Positions 53,851-62,294 of a stretch of 64,000 nt of DNA are shown here, in pieces. The translations under genes and the position numbers were made by a program. Position 1 is the stretch's first letter; each line of letters starts with the position of its first letter. The notes beneath the pieces are model-generated. The model ran no database searches. It was not told the DNA's origin and saw nothing but the letters and a program-made list of their open reading frames with translations. Source of the stretch: GWE2-42-39 sp963662895 (GTDB lineage Bacteria > Bacteroidota > Bacteroidia > Bacteroidales > Prolixibacteraceae); NCBI GenBank assembly GCA_963662895.1, contig OY759982.1, positions 2,046,001 through 2,110,000 on the forward strand, written 5' to 3'.

Positions 53851-55612
53851 AAATGTCGTTAAGTTAAGAACACACATGGCAAGTATCTGTATTTAAGTTT
53901 ATTATATTTTATCATCTCATTAAAAATATTTATATTTAAGGTGTTAATTATTAAATAAATTCATCATATTATGGACAGAAAAAACATTCAGGAACCAACA
54001 TGCATGGCACCGGATTTGACCTAAAAATCATGCCAAACTCATTAAAGAACTGAAAAATAAATTATTTTCTCAAGATTTTTTAGAGAGGCACAGGGCTTAT
54101 ACAAAAGCCTTTATCAGGAAACGAAGTTTAAGCTTTGTCAGCGTTTTCCTTTTCTTATCCAACCTATTGAAATCTTCACTGCAAACAGAGTTGGATAACT
54201 TTTTCAAGGTCGTGCAACACAAAGAACTACCAGTGAACGAAGTAACAAAGAGTGGTTTCAGCCAGGCAAGGCAAAAACTTAAATACCAGGCTTTCGTTGA
54301 GCTGAACCATGACCAGGTCGATTTTTTCTACAATAATTTCCAGTACAGGAAGTGGCATAATTACCGGTTGGTAGCTATCGATGGCTCCACATGCCGTTTG
54401 CCATACAGCAAAAAGATTGTTGGGGAATTCGGGATAGCGGATACCTCGGAGACAGGTACACCATTGATTTTGGCAAGGCTGTCACAAGCTTACGACATGC
54501 TGAACCATATTGTAGTAGATGCATGTCTTGCCAGTTACCGGACAGGGGAACACGAGTTGGCAGAACAGCACATAAAACATCTACAGAAAGGTGACTTGCT
54601 GCTTTTCGACAGGAACTACGCTTCGTTTTGGATGTTTGCCCTTTTGCTTTCAAAAAGGGTGCATTTTTGCACCCGCCTGCAAGTAGGTTCGTGGAAGGTG
54701 GCAAAGCAACTGGTCATATCGGGTGAAAAAGAAATAATAGCTGAGATTTATGCCAGCAAGGCAAGCAAAAAGAAATGTAAAGAGCTTGGACTGAGCAGTG
54801 CCCCTGTTAAGTTACGTTTCGTTTGCATTGTGCTCGATACAGGGGAAAAAGAGGTACTTGTCACTAATATTATTGATGGGATTGAATATGATGGATTTAA
54901 AGACCTGTATCACCAGCGTTGGTTTGTAGAAGAATCTTATAAACATCTTAAGTCCAGGATTCAGATTGAAAACTTTACAGGGAAAAGCCCTTTGGCGGTA
55001 AAACAGGATTTTTATGCTAAAATCTTTACAGGCAATTTAACGGCAATTCTTGCTTTTCCTGTTCATCGGCAAATAAAAGAAAAGACTAGAAAACAAAAGA
55101 CAGGGTACCAGCTCAATTTTACACAGGCATTGAGTAAAATGAAAGATTCGGTAGTGTTGTTGTTTCTCCGCCCGGCAAATATGCTAAAGCAATATATTAT
55201 ACACTTATGGAAGTTGTTCTGTGCCAATATCGAGATGGTCAGGCCTGGCCGGAAAAAACCACATAACTTTAGGAAGAGTAAGCGCATATACCCAACTGCA
55301 TATAAAACCCCGAGATAAGGGCGGGTACATAACATTTTACGGTAAGTCGGGATATATTTTATCCTAACAGGAAAAGCTGTGCCCTGTCACAACATAAGGG
55401 ATAAATCCATAATATCCAAATAATCTGCATGTTGAATGGATGTACCGCATTCCGATTTTTTTTAACCACTGAAACTATGATGCCTTATCGCAATTTAAAT
55501 AGCAAATCTCAAATAAAGGATAATGGAAAACTCAAGAAATTTATTTTCGACTGGCAAAAATCAAAATACAAAACAAAATATTGACAATCGACGGCTTAAC
55601 TTAACGACATTT
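53851..55612 (+). mobile_element. IS4-family insertion sequence with 11-bp target duplication
   Basis: A 1,762-bp element with perfect 18-bp inverted repeats AAATGTCGTTAAGTTAAG (53851-53868) and its complement (55595-55612). The flanks are identical 11-bp direct repeats GGGAGAGGCTT (53840-53850 and 55613-55623), a target-site size typical of IS4. One frameshifted transposase gene is inside. The 280 bp after the gene (55319-55594) are noncoding IS DNA. The target is a composite-repeat head. Confidence 0.9.
53971..55318 (+). pseudogene. IS4-family transposase, frameshifted
   Basis: DDE transposase with motifs VAIDGSTCRLP, LLLFDRNYASFWM and the YREK-like YHQRWFVEESYKHLKSRIQIE. The continuous frame runs from about 54019 to 55318, but the natural ATG is at 53971 (MDRKNIQEPTCMAPDLT) and reaches a stop at TAA 54022-54024. 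Removing one C at 54020-54021 joins it to KNHAKLIKELKNKLF and the rest, giving a ~448-residue protein. So either the element is inactivated by a +1 insertion or there is a sequencing error. The TTG at 54167 is unlikely to be the true start. Confidence 0.8.
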
Positions 55613-55731
55613 GGGAGAGGCTTTCACACCACTGTAGCGCAGGCAGCGGGCAGAGGAATGAAAGGAAGAAAGGGGGCTGGAGAAGAATGTCTGAATTATG
55701 ATTTGCAGGATTTAAGGATGACAGGATTAGT
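55613..55731. repeat. Composite repeat, right part of the IS4-interrupted copy
   Basis: Begins with the IS4 target duplicate, continues CTTTCACACCACTGTAG, a G-rich linker with AGGAATGAAAGG, and the first 48 bp of the body (AATGTCTGAATTATGATTTG onward), then breaks off at about 55731. Together with 53816-53850 it reconstructs one repeat before IS4 insertion. Confidence 0.65.
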
Positions 55732-56297
55732 GACTTATATGGTTTATCCTTTTGAAGCATGAAAATCATGCGTATGAAATAAAAAACATCAGCATGTTTA
55801 GGTAAAAACGTGCCTATGAAATCCGGAAATCATAAGCATGAAATCCCCAAAGGATGCGCATGATTTTTCTCTCCAGTTTTCCACTGGAATAAGGTTTTCG
55901 GGAACTCCCGGTGATTTGCCACAGAATAAAAACAGGGTTTTGTAACGCTACAATCATTTGCCGCAGAATGAAAACAGACCTTTGTAACGTTACAATCATT
56001 TGCCACAGAATGAAAACACCTTACAATCCACCTTCTCAATACTTGTTCCTCGACCAGAAAAGAAAGATGGGAATAGCTAAAAGAATTAAAAAACAAATGG
56101 CTAAATTTGACATAAAACCTGACGATATTGGATTTGGTAGCTCTCTAAGTACCAACTACACGTTCTTAACGTTAGTCAGAACAAAAAAAGACACTGTACC
56201 AGCGGAGCAGCACAAATGACGTAACAATGACATAAGCATGACGCAACAAACGATAAGATCTGAATTTACATTTGTTCTGAATTTTAAAAATTAGAAA
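55732..56297. other. Noncoding region with 42-bp tandem repeats
   Basis: At 55911-56022 about 2.7 copies of a 42-bp unit occur, each with ATTTGCCACAGAATGAAAAC and TTTGTAACGTTACAATC. Before it, 55755-55860 holds short imperfect repeats around CATGAAATC. A frame at 55911-56219 reads across the repeats as a 14-residue repeating peptide; I do not consider it a gene. The rest up to the XRE regulator is AT-rich and probably contains that gene's promoter. Confidence 0.5.
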
Positions 56298-56873
56298 ATG
56301 AAGAACAAAGAATTAGCAAAAAAAATCAAGGAACTGAGAAATAGAAAAGGATTTTCTCAAGAGGAATTATCCGAAAAATCAGGTTTAAGTTTACGGACAA
56401 TACAAAGAATTGAAAACGGAGAGACTGAGCCAAGAGGAGATTCGCTAAAAAGACTTGCATCGACTTTTAATGTTTCACCTGATGAAATAACAGACTGGCA
56501 AATATTGGAGGACAACAGTATTGTAAATCTAATGAGTCTGACACAGTTAAGTTTTTTAGCATTTCCCATTTTAGGAGTGTTAGTTCCTCTGGTGATTTGG
56601 ATTTCAAAGAAAGACAAAATTAAAAACGTTGATAAAATAGGAAAATCAATAATTAACTTTCAGATTACTTGGACTATTGCAATATTTATTGCTCCTCTAA
56701 TTTGGGGTATAAACATGATATTTCATTTAAATTTAAATCTCCCAATTATGGGACCAATAATAATTAATGTTGGACTGTATGTTTTAAACTTGTTAATGAT
56801 TACAATAAATTCAATTCGTGCGTATAAATTACAAGGAGTGTATTATAGACCAGCACTTAGACTATTAAGATGA
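56298..56873 (+). CDS. XRE-family regulator with membrane domain (DUF4870-like)
   Basis: A 191-residue protein: N-terminal Cro/C1-type HTH (about 7-62, IKELRNRKGFSQEELSEKSGLSLRTIQRIENG), then three to four hydrophobic segments (about 77-98, 110-130, 137-175) resembling DUF4870/Tic20-like membrane domains. Membrane-anchored HTH proteins of this type are found in Bacteroidota accessory regions; what they sense is unknown. An attC-like palindrome follows. Confidence 0.82.
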   Translation: MKNKELAKKIKELRNRKGFSQEELSEKSGLSLRTIQRIENGETEPRGDSLKRLASTFNVSPDEITDWQILEDNSIVNLMSLTQLSFLAFPILGVLVPLVIWISKKDKIKNVDKIGKSIINFQITWTIAIFIAPLIWGINMIFHLNLNLPIMGPIIINVGLYVLNLLMITINSIRAYKLQGVYYRPALRLLR

Positions 56874-56892
56874 AAATAAAGTACGACCACAC

Positions 56893-57020
56893 AACATTTT
56901 GCATATTCCATAAGGGTTTCAGTGGTATGCGGGCAGCGGTTTTCCGCTCATTCTCTCGTCCGTACCCAGACAGAGAATCACACGCAAACCCTTACGTAAC
57001 ATGCAATTTTCCGTTATAGC
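56893..57020. repeat. attC-like nested palindrome, site X
   Basis: Three nested inverted pairs: TTGCAT (56899-56904) with ATGCAA (57001-57006), AAGGGTTT (56912-56919) with AAACCCTT (56986-56993), and inner hairpin AGCGG-TTTT-CCGCT (56935-56948). The element ends with CCGTTATAGCC. A similar ending, ACGTTATAGCCC, precedes the gene at 62295. The following 57021-57236 is AT-rich leader of the next operon without a gene. Confidence 0.45.
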
Positions 57021-57236
57021 CAATTTTTAATGACATTATTGCTACGAGAAATAATTAGTCAAAAATAGTGGCAATTAAATAGGTGTCAATAATAATTAGA
57101 AAAAACAGTCTTCTCATAATTCAAGTTTTGCATTAAACAAAACATTTACCCCAAAAAATAGTGAAGTCGTAACATTGTTTTTTAAATTACTCAAAACATG
57201 GGTAGTTTCGTTTTAAAATTATTAAAAGGATTAAAA

Positions 57237-58397
57237 ATGAAACTACAACAAATTATTTTAGCCGTAATAATCAGCTTATCATCAGCTTCAATTGTTACAG
57301 CACAAGTAAACCAATCTATCATCAGTGGAAAGGTTGTTAACTGGCCAACAGACACAGTTTATCTACAAACCATGCCTTTCTATTCACCTTTCTCCAGCGA
57401 AATAAAGTTTCAAACATTGTCAAAAGACAGTACTTTCAATTTTGAGTTGGAAAATAGAGATACTCCGTGGGTAGTGCAATTATATGCGAATAGAGGCCAT
57501 GCCGAACATAACAGGGAAGATCTTTTATTACTTAATTACACCAATGATTATTTCTATGGACATTGTGTGAAATTTTACAATTATGGAACCTGTACTTTTT
57601 TACTCGACCCCCGGAAAATGCTTAGTGTTGAACTAAAAAGTAATCGAACACCTGAGAAATTAAGTCCTGAAATGGCGAAGAAATACCGGGACGCCGGTGT
57701 AGAAATTCTGGAAAATAATATGATTGAACAGATTAATGAAACTGAAATTCAATTTACTGGAGAGAATCCCTTTCAATACGAATATTTTCAAAAAACCTTC
57801 AACTTGCAAGACAAGGTAGATAAAAGATTAGAACTTTATCAAAACGGACCGATAGAAAAAGCCATCGGGAGTTACGCAAAAATCAGAAAGAAGCTTCTGG
57901 ATAACCTTGAGGTTGAAAAGGAAAAGCTGTCCACGACATTTCATGAATATATTAAAACTGAAATTGAGTTTGGAGCCAGGATAGAATTCCTGAAGTATTT
58001 AATGTTTTCATACCACGATGAGGAAAATGAAGCATTGAATTCGTTCTATTCTAATGAAATTCCAGAAGAAATTATGGATATTATTGAGTTCGATAAAAAC
58101 CAAATCACTCCGGTAGTTTTGGCAAGTGAAGCATACAATAAGTATCTGGAACTTTATCTTAATTTTAAGATGAATATACAAAACAAAAAGTATTCAGTTT
58201 ATAATGAATTCAGTATGCAAAAGTGTAAAACAGCAATACAGCAATTACCGGAAGAGTCAGCGTATTATTATTTGTCCGGGCAACTTTTGCAAACTTTGCG
58301 AACCGAAGATTTTGTTGAGGATTTGGTAATTGCAACCATTAAAGCATTTCCTGAAGGAGAATTAAACGATAAATTAATGGAGAAATACGATCTTTGA
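57237..58397 (+). CDS. Exported DUF4369-like N-terminal domain protein
   Basis: A 386-residue exported protein. Start at MKLQQIILAVIISL (57237) gives a signal peptide ending VTAQ; an upstream ATG adds 13 residues. The first ~100 mature residues (SIISGKVVNWPTDTVYLQTM, DSTFNFELENRDTPWVVQLY) resemble the DUF4369 beta domain that precedes thioredoxin domains in Bacteroidota TlpA-like proteins. The remaining part is helical, as the linker in those proteins, but there is no CxxC thioredoxin domain here. The next gene, 23 nt downstream, encodes a thioredoxin-like protein, so the pair looks like a split TlpA-like system. Confidence 0.65.
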   Translation: MKLQQIILAVIISLSSASIVTAQVNQSIISGKVVNWPTDTVYLQTMPFYSPFSSEIKFQTLSKDSTFNFELENRDTPWVVQLYANRGHAEHNREDLLLLNYTNDYFYGHCVKFYNYGTCTFLLDPRKMLSVELKSNRTPEKLSPEMAKKYRDAGVEILENNMIEQINETEIQFTGENPFQYEYFQKTFNLQDKVDKRLELYQNGPIEKAIGSYAKIRKKLLDNLEVEKEKLSTTFHEYIKTEIEFGARIEFLKYLMFSYHDEENEALNSFYSNEIPEEIMDIIEFDKNQITPVVLASEAYNKYLELYLNFKMNIQNKKYSVYNEFSMQKCKTAIQQLPEESAYYYLSGQLLQTLRTEDFVEDLVIATIKAFPEGELNDKLMEKYDL

Positions 58398-58420
58398 CTA
58401 AGCTTTTAATATAAAAACTA

Positions 58421-59119
58421 ATGACGAAAAATATTCTTCAAATATCAGGCATCATTCTGTTCTTTTTTCTGATTGGATATGCACTCACTTTTCCATACGA
58501 GCTTTCGTATCAAGGAAATGATAAAATTGTTTTACTGGAAGATTCTTATGAAAAAACATCTCTTGAAGAATTAATTAATAGAAAAGAATTTAAAGGGAAA
58601 GCTTTGTACATTAAAATATGGGAACCTTTTGACACAGAAGTTAAACCATATACAGACAAAGAACTAAAAATGTTCAAAAGCCAGTTGGATTCATTAAAAG
58701 ATAATCCTGATTCCGACGACTACAAACGTCTTTCGATGAAACTGAAAGGCAGAATGGTACAGGCTGTTTCTACTGAAGAACAATTTAATGCGCTAAAAAT
58801 AGTATCAAACAAATACAAAAAAAGCGATGTCGGTTTCATTTATATTACCGACCCGGACAACGATTCACCTGACAAAAAAGACGATCTTAGAAAGTGGAAG
58901 ATGGCAGTAAAAGAGTATAAGATGGCAGGATATCATTTATTCATGAATCCTAAATTGGTTGAACAAGTACGGCAGACCGTTAATGAAATAACAAACAACC
59001 GATTTTTCCCTTTCTATTTACTCGCTGACAAACAGGGTAATATTGTAAATTACAAGGCTCCTTGGCCACAAGACACAACTTTGTTGTATTCGCAAATTGA
59101 TAGTTTGTTGGTAAATTAA
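58421..59119 (+). CDS. Membrane-anchored thioredoxin-fold-like protein without CxxC
   Basis: A 232-residue protein with an N-terminal signal anchor (about 5-24, ILQISGIILFFFLIGYALTF). The body resembles a thioredoxin-like fold: KGKALYIKIWEPF in the place of the first strand and active-site helix, and a C-terminal RFFPFYLLADKQGNIVNYKAPWP matching the cis-proline strand pair of TlpA-like proteins. The usual CxxC is replaced by a cysteine-free WEPFD segment, so redox activity is not expected. Between a DUF4369-like gene and a LytS/LytTR pair, 10 nt before the kinase gene; a sensing accessory role is possible. Confidence 0.6.
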   Translation: MTKNILQISGIILFFFLIGYALTFPYELSYQGNDKIVLLEDSYEKTSLEELINRKEFKGKALYIKIWEPFDTEVKPYTDKELKMFKSQLDSLKDNPDSDDYKRLSMKLKGRMVQAVSTEEQFNALKIVSNKYKKSDVGFIYITDPDNDSPDKKDDLRKWKMAVKEYKMAGYHLFMNPKLVEQVRQTVNEITNNRFFPFYLLADKQGNIVNYKAPWPQDTTLLYSQIDSLLVN

Positions 59120-59129
59120 ATTAATAATT

Positions 59130-60611
59130 ATGGCAGCATATTCAGCTTTGGCTAATAAAAAAAACATAGTAAACCTGCTTTTCTTTATTCTGTTTGCATG
59201 GATACTATTTGCTGCAACTCCCAATTTTCATTCATATTACAATCAAGTAATAAGAAATACAACCTATATGTTTTTGGCTGGAGTTGCATTATTTTTTATT
59301 CATAACGTGGTACTGGCACCAATAAAACTCGAAGAAAATAACAATCGGAAATATATCATTTTAATCACAGCTTGTATCATCATTTTTGCCTCAACAGAAG
59401 TGTTCCTCTTTATTGACATAATTAAGAGAATAAGCAATCCCGGCAGTAACATTTTTGGCATTGTTCCAGATCAATTATTAAGCCTGGAGGCGTTAATTAA
59501 AATTATTGGAGTCCTTTGCATTCCACTCCTGATAATTGGTGTTTTATCTGTAATCCATAGTTTATTGGTTTACGGATTCCGAGCAATTTCACCTTATCTG
59601 GAAGCATTTGTTCATATTATTGTTTTAACATTGATATTTGCTTTTATTGTTACTTTTCCTGACATAAAAAATAAGGAGATAAGCGTAATTGTCCCATTAA
59701 TACTGGCATTTTACGCGAACACTTTTTTAATAACGCCAATATTACTTCGGAATAAAAAGACAATAACCTACCTACTGGGATTATTAACCCTTGTTTTAGG
59801 CTATTTCCTTTTTCAAACCATTCTTTTGACATCATTAGGAATTCCAAAATTCAATTCGGAAACAGGACGTCCGTTTACCCGAGGAAATTTATCCGAAATT
59901 ATTTTTGATACTCCAGTTATAATTATATTAACAATAACGCTGTTTATGTCATTCGTTTATGGTTATGTACGTATTAAAACGAAGGCAAAAGAAAAATCTT
60001 TAAATATCAAACTGGGAGAAAAAGAGTCGGAGTTAAAACTGTTAAAATCGCAGGTGAATCCTCATTTTCTGTTTAACACTTTGAATACTTTATATGCAAC
60101 TGCACTTACCGAAAATGCAGAAAAGACCAGTGCAAGTATCACAAAACTTGCCAGTTTGCTACGATATATGCAAAAAGACATCAACAACGATTTTATTCTT
60201 CTTGAAAACGAAATCAAATATTTGCAGGATTACATCGCCATTCAAAAACTTCGTTGTGCGGTAGAACCGCAAGTTGAAGCAGAATTTACTAGTATTGAAA
60301 ATCAATTGATTAGTCCCGGACTTTTTATCCCGTTTGTTGAAAATGCTTTCAAATATGGAATCGACCCTTCGAAACCTTCAAAATTAGTTGTATCGGTTAT
60401 TTGCGATAACAATAATATTCATTTTACGTGTGTAAACACTTACGATGATGAATTTAAAACTTTTCACAAGGAGCAGGGTTTTGGAATTGGAATTAATAAT
60501 GCAAAACAACGGTTAGAACTGGTTTATCCCCAAAAACATACTTTTGAGATTATTAAAAAAGACAATGTCTTTTCAGTAAAAATCACGATACCTGTTCATA
60601 CAAAAGATTGA
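59130..60611 (+). CDS. LytS-type sensor histidine kinase
   Basis: A 493-residue membrane kinase: about eight hydrophobic segments in residues 10-285 form the sensor part with no large extracellular domain. The His_kinase domain has H312 in LKSQVNPHFLFNTLNTL, and a GHKL ATPase has PFVENAFKYGI (N box) and GFGIGINNAKQRLELVY (G box). It would phosphorylate the LytTR regulator encoded 31 nt downstream. It belongs to the four-gene unit that starts at 57237. Confidence 0.92.
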   Translation: MAAYSALANKKNIVNLLFFILFAWILFAATPNFHSYYNQVIRNTTYMFLAGVALFFIHNVVLAPIKLEENNNRKYIILITACIIIFASTEVFLFIDIIKRISNPGSNIFGIVPDQLLSLEALIKIIGVLCIPLLIIGVLSVIHSLLVYGFRAISPYLEAFVHIIVLTLIFAFIVTFPDIKNKEISVIVPLILAFYANTFLITPILLRNKKTITYLLGLLTLVLGYFLFQTILLTSLGIPKFNSETGRPFTRGNLSEIIFDTPVIIILTITLFMSFVYGYVRIKTKAKEKSLNIKLGEKESELKLLKSQVNPHFLFNTLNTLYATALTENAEKTSASITKLASLLRYMQKDINNDFILLENEIKYLQDYIAIQKLRCAVEPQVEAEFTSIENQLISPGLFIPFVENAFKYGIDPSKPSKLVVSVICDNNNIHFTCVNTYDDEFKTFHKEQGFGIGINNAKQRLELVYPQKHTFEIIKKDNVFSVKITIPVHTKD

Positions 60612-60642
60612 AAAATTTAAGTTGTAAAAAATCTGCAAACCA

Positions 60643-61323
60643 ATGATTACAGCAATAGCTATTGACGATGAACCAAAAGCAATTGAAGTTATTCAGCACC
60701 ATATTTCAAAAATTAGCGGAATAATGCTTCTGGAACATTTTTACAATGCAAAAGATGCACTGACATTTTTAAAACAAAATCCGGTTGATTTAATTTTTCT
60801 GGATATAAATATGCCACATTTGTCGGGGGTCGAAATGTTGGAGGAATTGCAAAGAAAACCACTGATAATTTTTACAACAGCGTATGCCGACTATGCAGTT
60901 GACAGCTATAATTATGATGCAGTAGATTATTTGCTAAAGCCTTTTGAATTTGACCGTTTCCAAATAGCCATAGACAAAGTTGAAAAACGACTAGAGGAGT
61001 TCAAACGGCAGGAACATTTCTTTTTTATAAAAGATGGTTTAAAAAATATAAAGATTGAATATGAAGACATACTTTTAATAAAAGGCTCAGGTAACTATTT
61101 AGACATTTTAACGGATAAAAAAAGTTATTCTCCGCGGATGACTTTCTCAGAGCTGGTAGAAAAGTTGCCTTCTGCTCAATTTATCAGAATCCACCAATCG
61201 TACATCGTAAACATTACGCATATTCAAAGAATTGAAAACAACCATGTTTACATTTCAATACATAAAATACCAATTAGCAATCGGTACAAAGACATTCTCT
61301 TTGATAGACTTGATTTAAAATAA
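60643..61323 (+). CDS. LytTR-family response regulator
   Basis: A 226-residue response regulator: receiver domain (1-115) with acidic pocket D8/D9, phosphoacceptor D54 in IFLDINMPHLSG, T in IFTTAYADYA and lysine in DYLLKPFEFD. The C-terminal LytTR DNA-binding domain (about 127-226) has KIEYEDILLIKGSGNYLDIL, FIRIHQSYIVNITHIQRIE and IPISNRYKD. It pairs with the LytS kinase upstream. Targets are unknown; autoregulation of the four-gene unit is likely. Confidence 0.94.
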   Translation: MITAIAIDDEPKAIEVIQHHISKISGIMLLEHFYNAKDALTFLKQNPVDLIFLDINMPHLSGVEMLEELQRKPLIIFTTAYADYAVDSYNYDAVDYLLKPFEFDRFQIAIDKVEKRLEEFKRQEHFFFIKDGLKNIKIEYEDILLIKGSGNYLDILTDKKSYSPRMTFSELVEKLPSAQFIRIHQSYIVNITHIQRIENNHVYISIHKIPISNRYKDILFDRLDLK

Positions 61324-61381
61324 ATATTAATCGATAAATTTGAGGATAACGTAGGTATTAAAAAACTGGCTACAATCGAGT

Positions 61382-61418
61382 AGCCCGCCCCACTAGCGAT
61401 CGCTAGCAGGGAGAGGCT
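61382..61418. repeat. Composite-repeat hairpin head, copy 3
   Basis: Outer arms AGCC-CG-CCC and GGG-AGA-GGCT as in copy 1, with the tip replaced by the perfect 14-bp palindrome CTAGCGATCGCTAG. It is followed by CTCACACCATCGTA and then a group II intron 5' fragment, the same arrangement as at 48578. Confidence 0.65.
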
Positions 61419-61432
61419 CTCACACCATCGTA

Positions 61433-61560
61433 GTGCGACAAGAAGTCGTTTACAATAACTGTTTAACGTTCATTGAATGATTAATTAGACCTTGTGTTCC
61501 ATCACAAGTAGCCTATGGACACATGCCATACCGGGCAACCGGTTTGTGTGAAGCTGTCCG
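61433..61560 (+). mobile_element. Group II intron 5' fragment (diverged)
   Basis: Starts GTGCGACAAGAAGTCG directly after the repeat tail, like the intron at 48637. The stem at about 61491-61508 is CTTGTG/CACAAG where the full intron has CTGTTG/CAACAG, a compensatory change, and both end in a GTGAAGCTGT segment. No reverse transcriptase or domain V follows, so only part of domain I remains. Confidence 0.6.
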
Positions 61561-61800
61561 GACAATATAGCCTGTTGGCTATTCCGGTTCGATTTGTGCC
61601 AGTGATTTCGGTTCAAACTGTGCCACCGGGTAGCGGATATTTTTCGGTTCGTTTTGTGCCACTTGCAAAATCTGGAATGATCCGGACACCCATTCCGTAA
61701 ACATTCGGACACTTTTTTTAGTGATTTTTAACTTGGTTGCAAAAACCAATCTGCAACCAATGAAACAACTTTCCTCTGGTCTGTATTACCAGAAAAGAGT
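61561..61800. mobile_element. Remnant of an IS terminus with degenerate repeats
   Basis: Three degenerate copies of TTCGGTTCGNTTTGTGCCA (at about 61582, 61606 and 61641) and two CGGACAC motifs (61682-61688, 61706-61712) resemble the multiple terminal repeats of IS21-type elements. No transposase remains. The group II fragment is truncated here, so this element or its deletion probably caused the truncation. The IS21 assignment is tentative. Confidence 0.35.
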
Positions 61801-61803
61801 AAT

Positions 61804-62200
61804 AGCTAACCCGCCAGCAAACACTAGCAGGGAGAGCCTAACGACACCACTGCAGAGCAGAAGAATGAAAGGGAAAAGGGGCCTGGGGAGAATGTCTGAA
61901 TTATGATTTGCAGGATTTAAGGATGACAGCATTATCATACTCCCCTCCGGAACAGGCTGCCACAACACAAAAAAGAGCAGAAAAAGAGATGCGACTAAAC
62001 ACCTACAATACAGTAATATACAAGATGGCATTCAGCGCATAGCTTATGCGACTACGGTCGCATAAGCTATGCGGATATTTGAGCAGAAGAAAAAGATGGT
62101 TTAATCCCTCACAACAAGGGGCACCAATAGCAATTATTTTTTTACTTTTAACGGATGTTTTGGGAGCAATGAATAAAACGGAAAAAGTTGGCGGCAAATC
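61804..62200. repeat. Composite repeat, copy with degenerate head and body C
   Basis: Head AGCTAACCCGCC...AGGGAGAGCCT (61804-61839), tail ACACCACTGCAG, linker with AGAATGAAAGGG, then body C (from 61888). It is the only copy where head and body are contiguous, so it shows the full ~400-bp repeat. In body C the inner hairpin is a perfect 16-bp stem, GCATAGCTTATGCGAC with its complement, with TACG loop (about 62035-62070). No convincing gene. Confidence 0.7.
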
Positions 62201-62294
62201 AAAACAAGAACATATGAAAAATTTCAAACTACTCTCTCTGATAATCTAAATAGCCCAAACAGGTTGGGTTACACATACGTTATAGCCCATTAAA

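Noticed and set aside
55523..55762. 79-codon frame crossing the IS4 right end
   Set aside because: It runs from IS DNA through the inverted repeat into the composite repeat, so it is a chance fusion frame.
55911..56219. 102-codon plus-strand frame over the 42-bp repeats
   Set aside because: It is explained by a repeat period divisible by three, has no recognisable domain and no ribosome-binding site; treated as noncoding.
61786..62031. Minus-strand ~50-80-codon frame in the repeat bodies (also in copies A and B)
   Set aside because: The peptide is shared by copies, but this follows from DNA identity; there is no consistent start context and the region is better explained as a structured repeat. 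Kept only as part of the repeat description.
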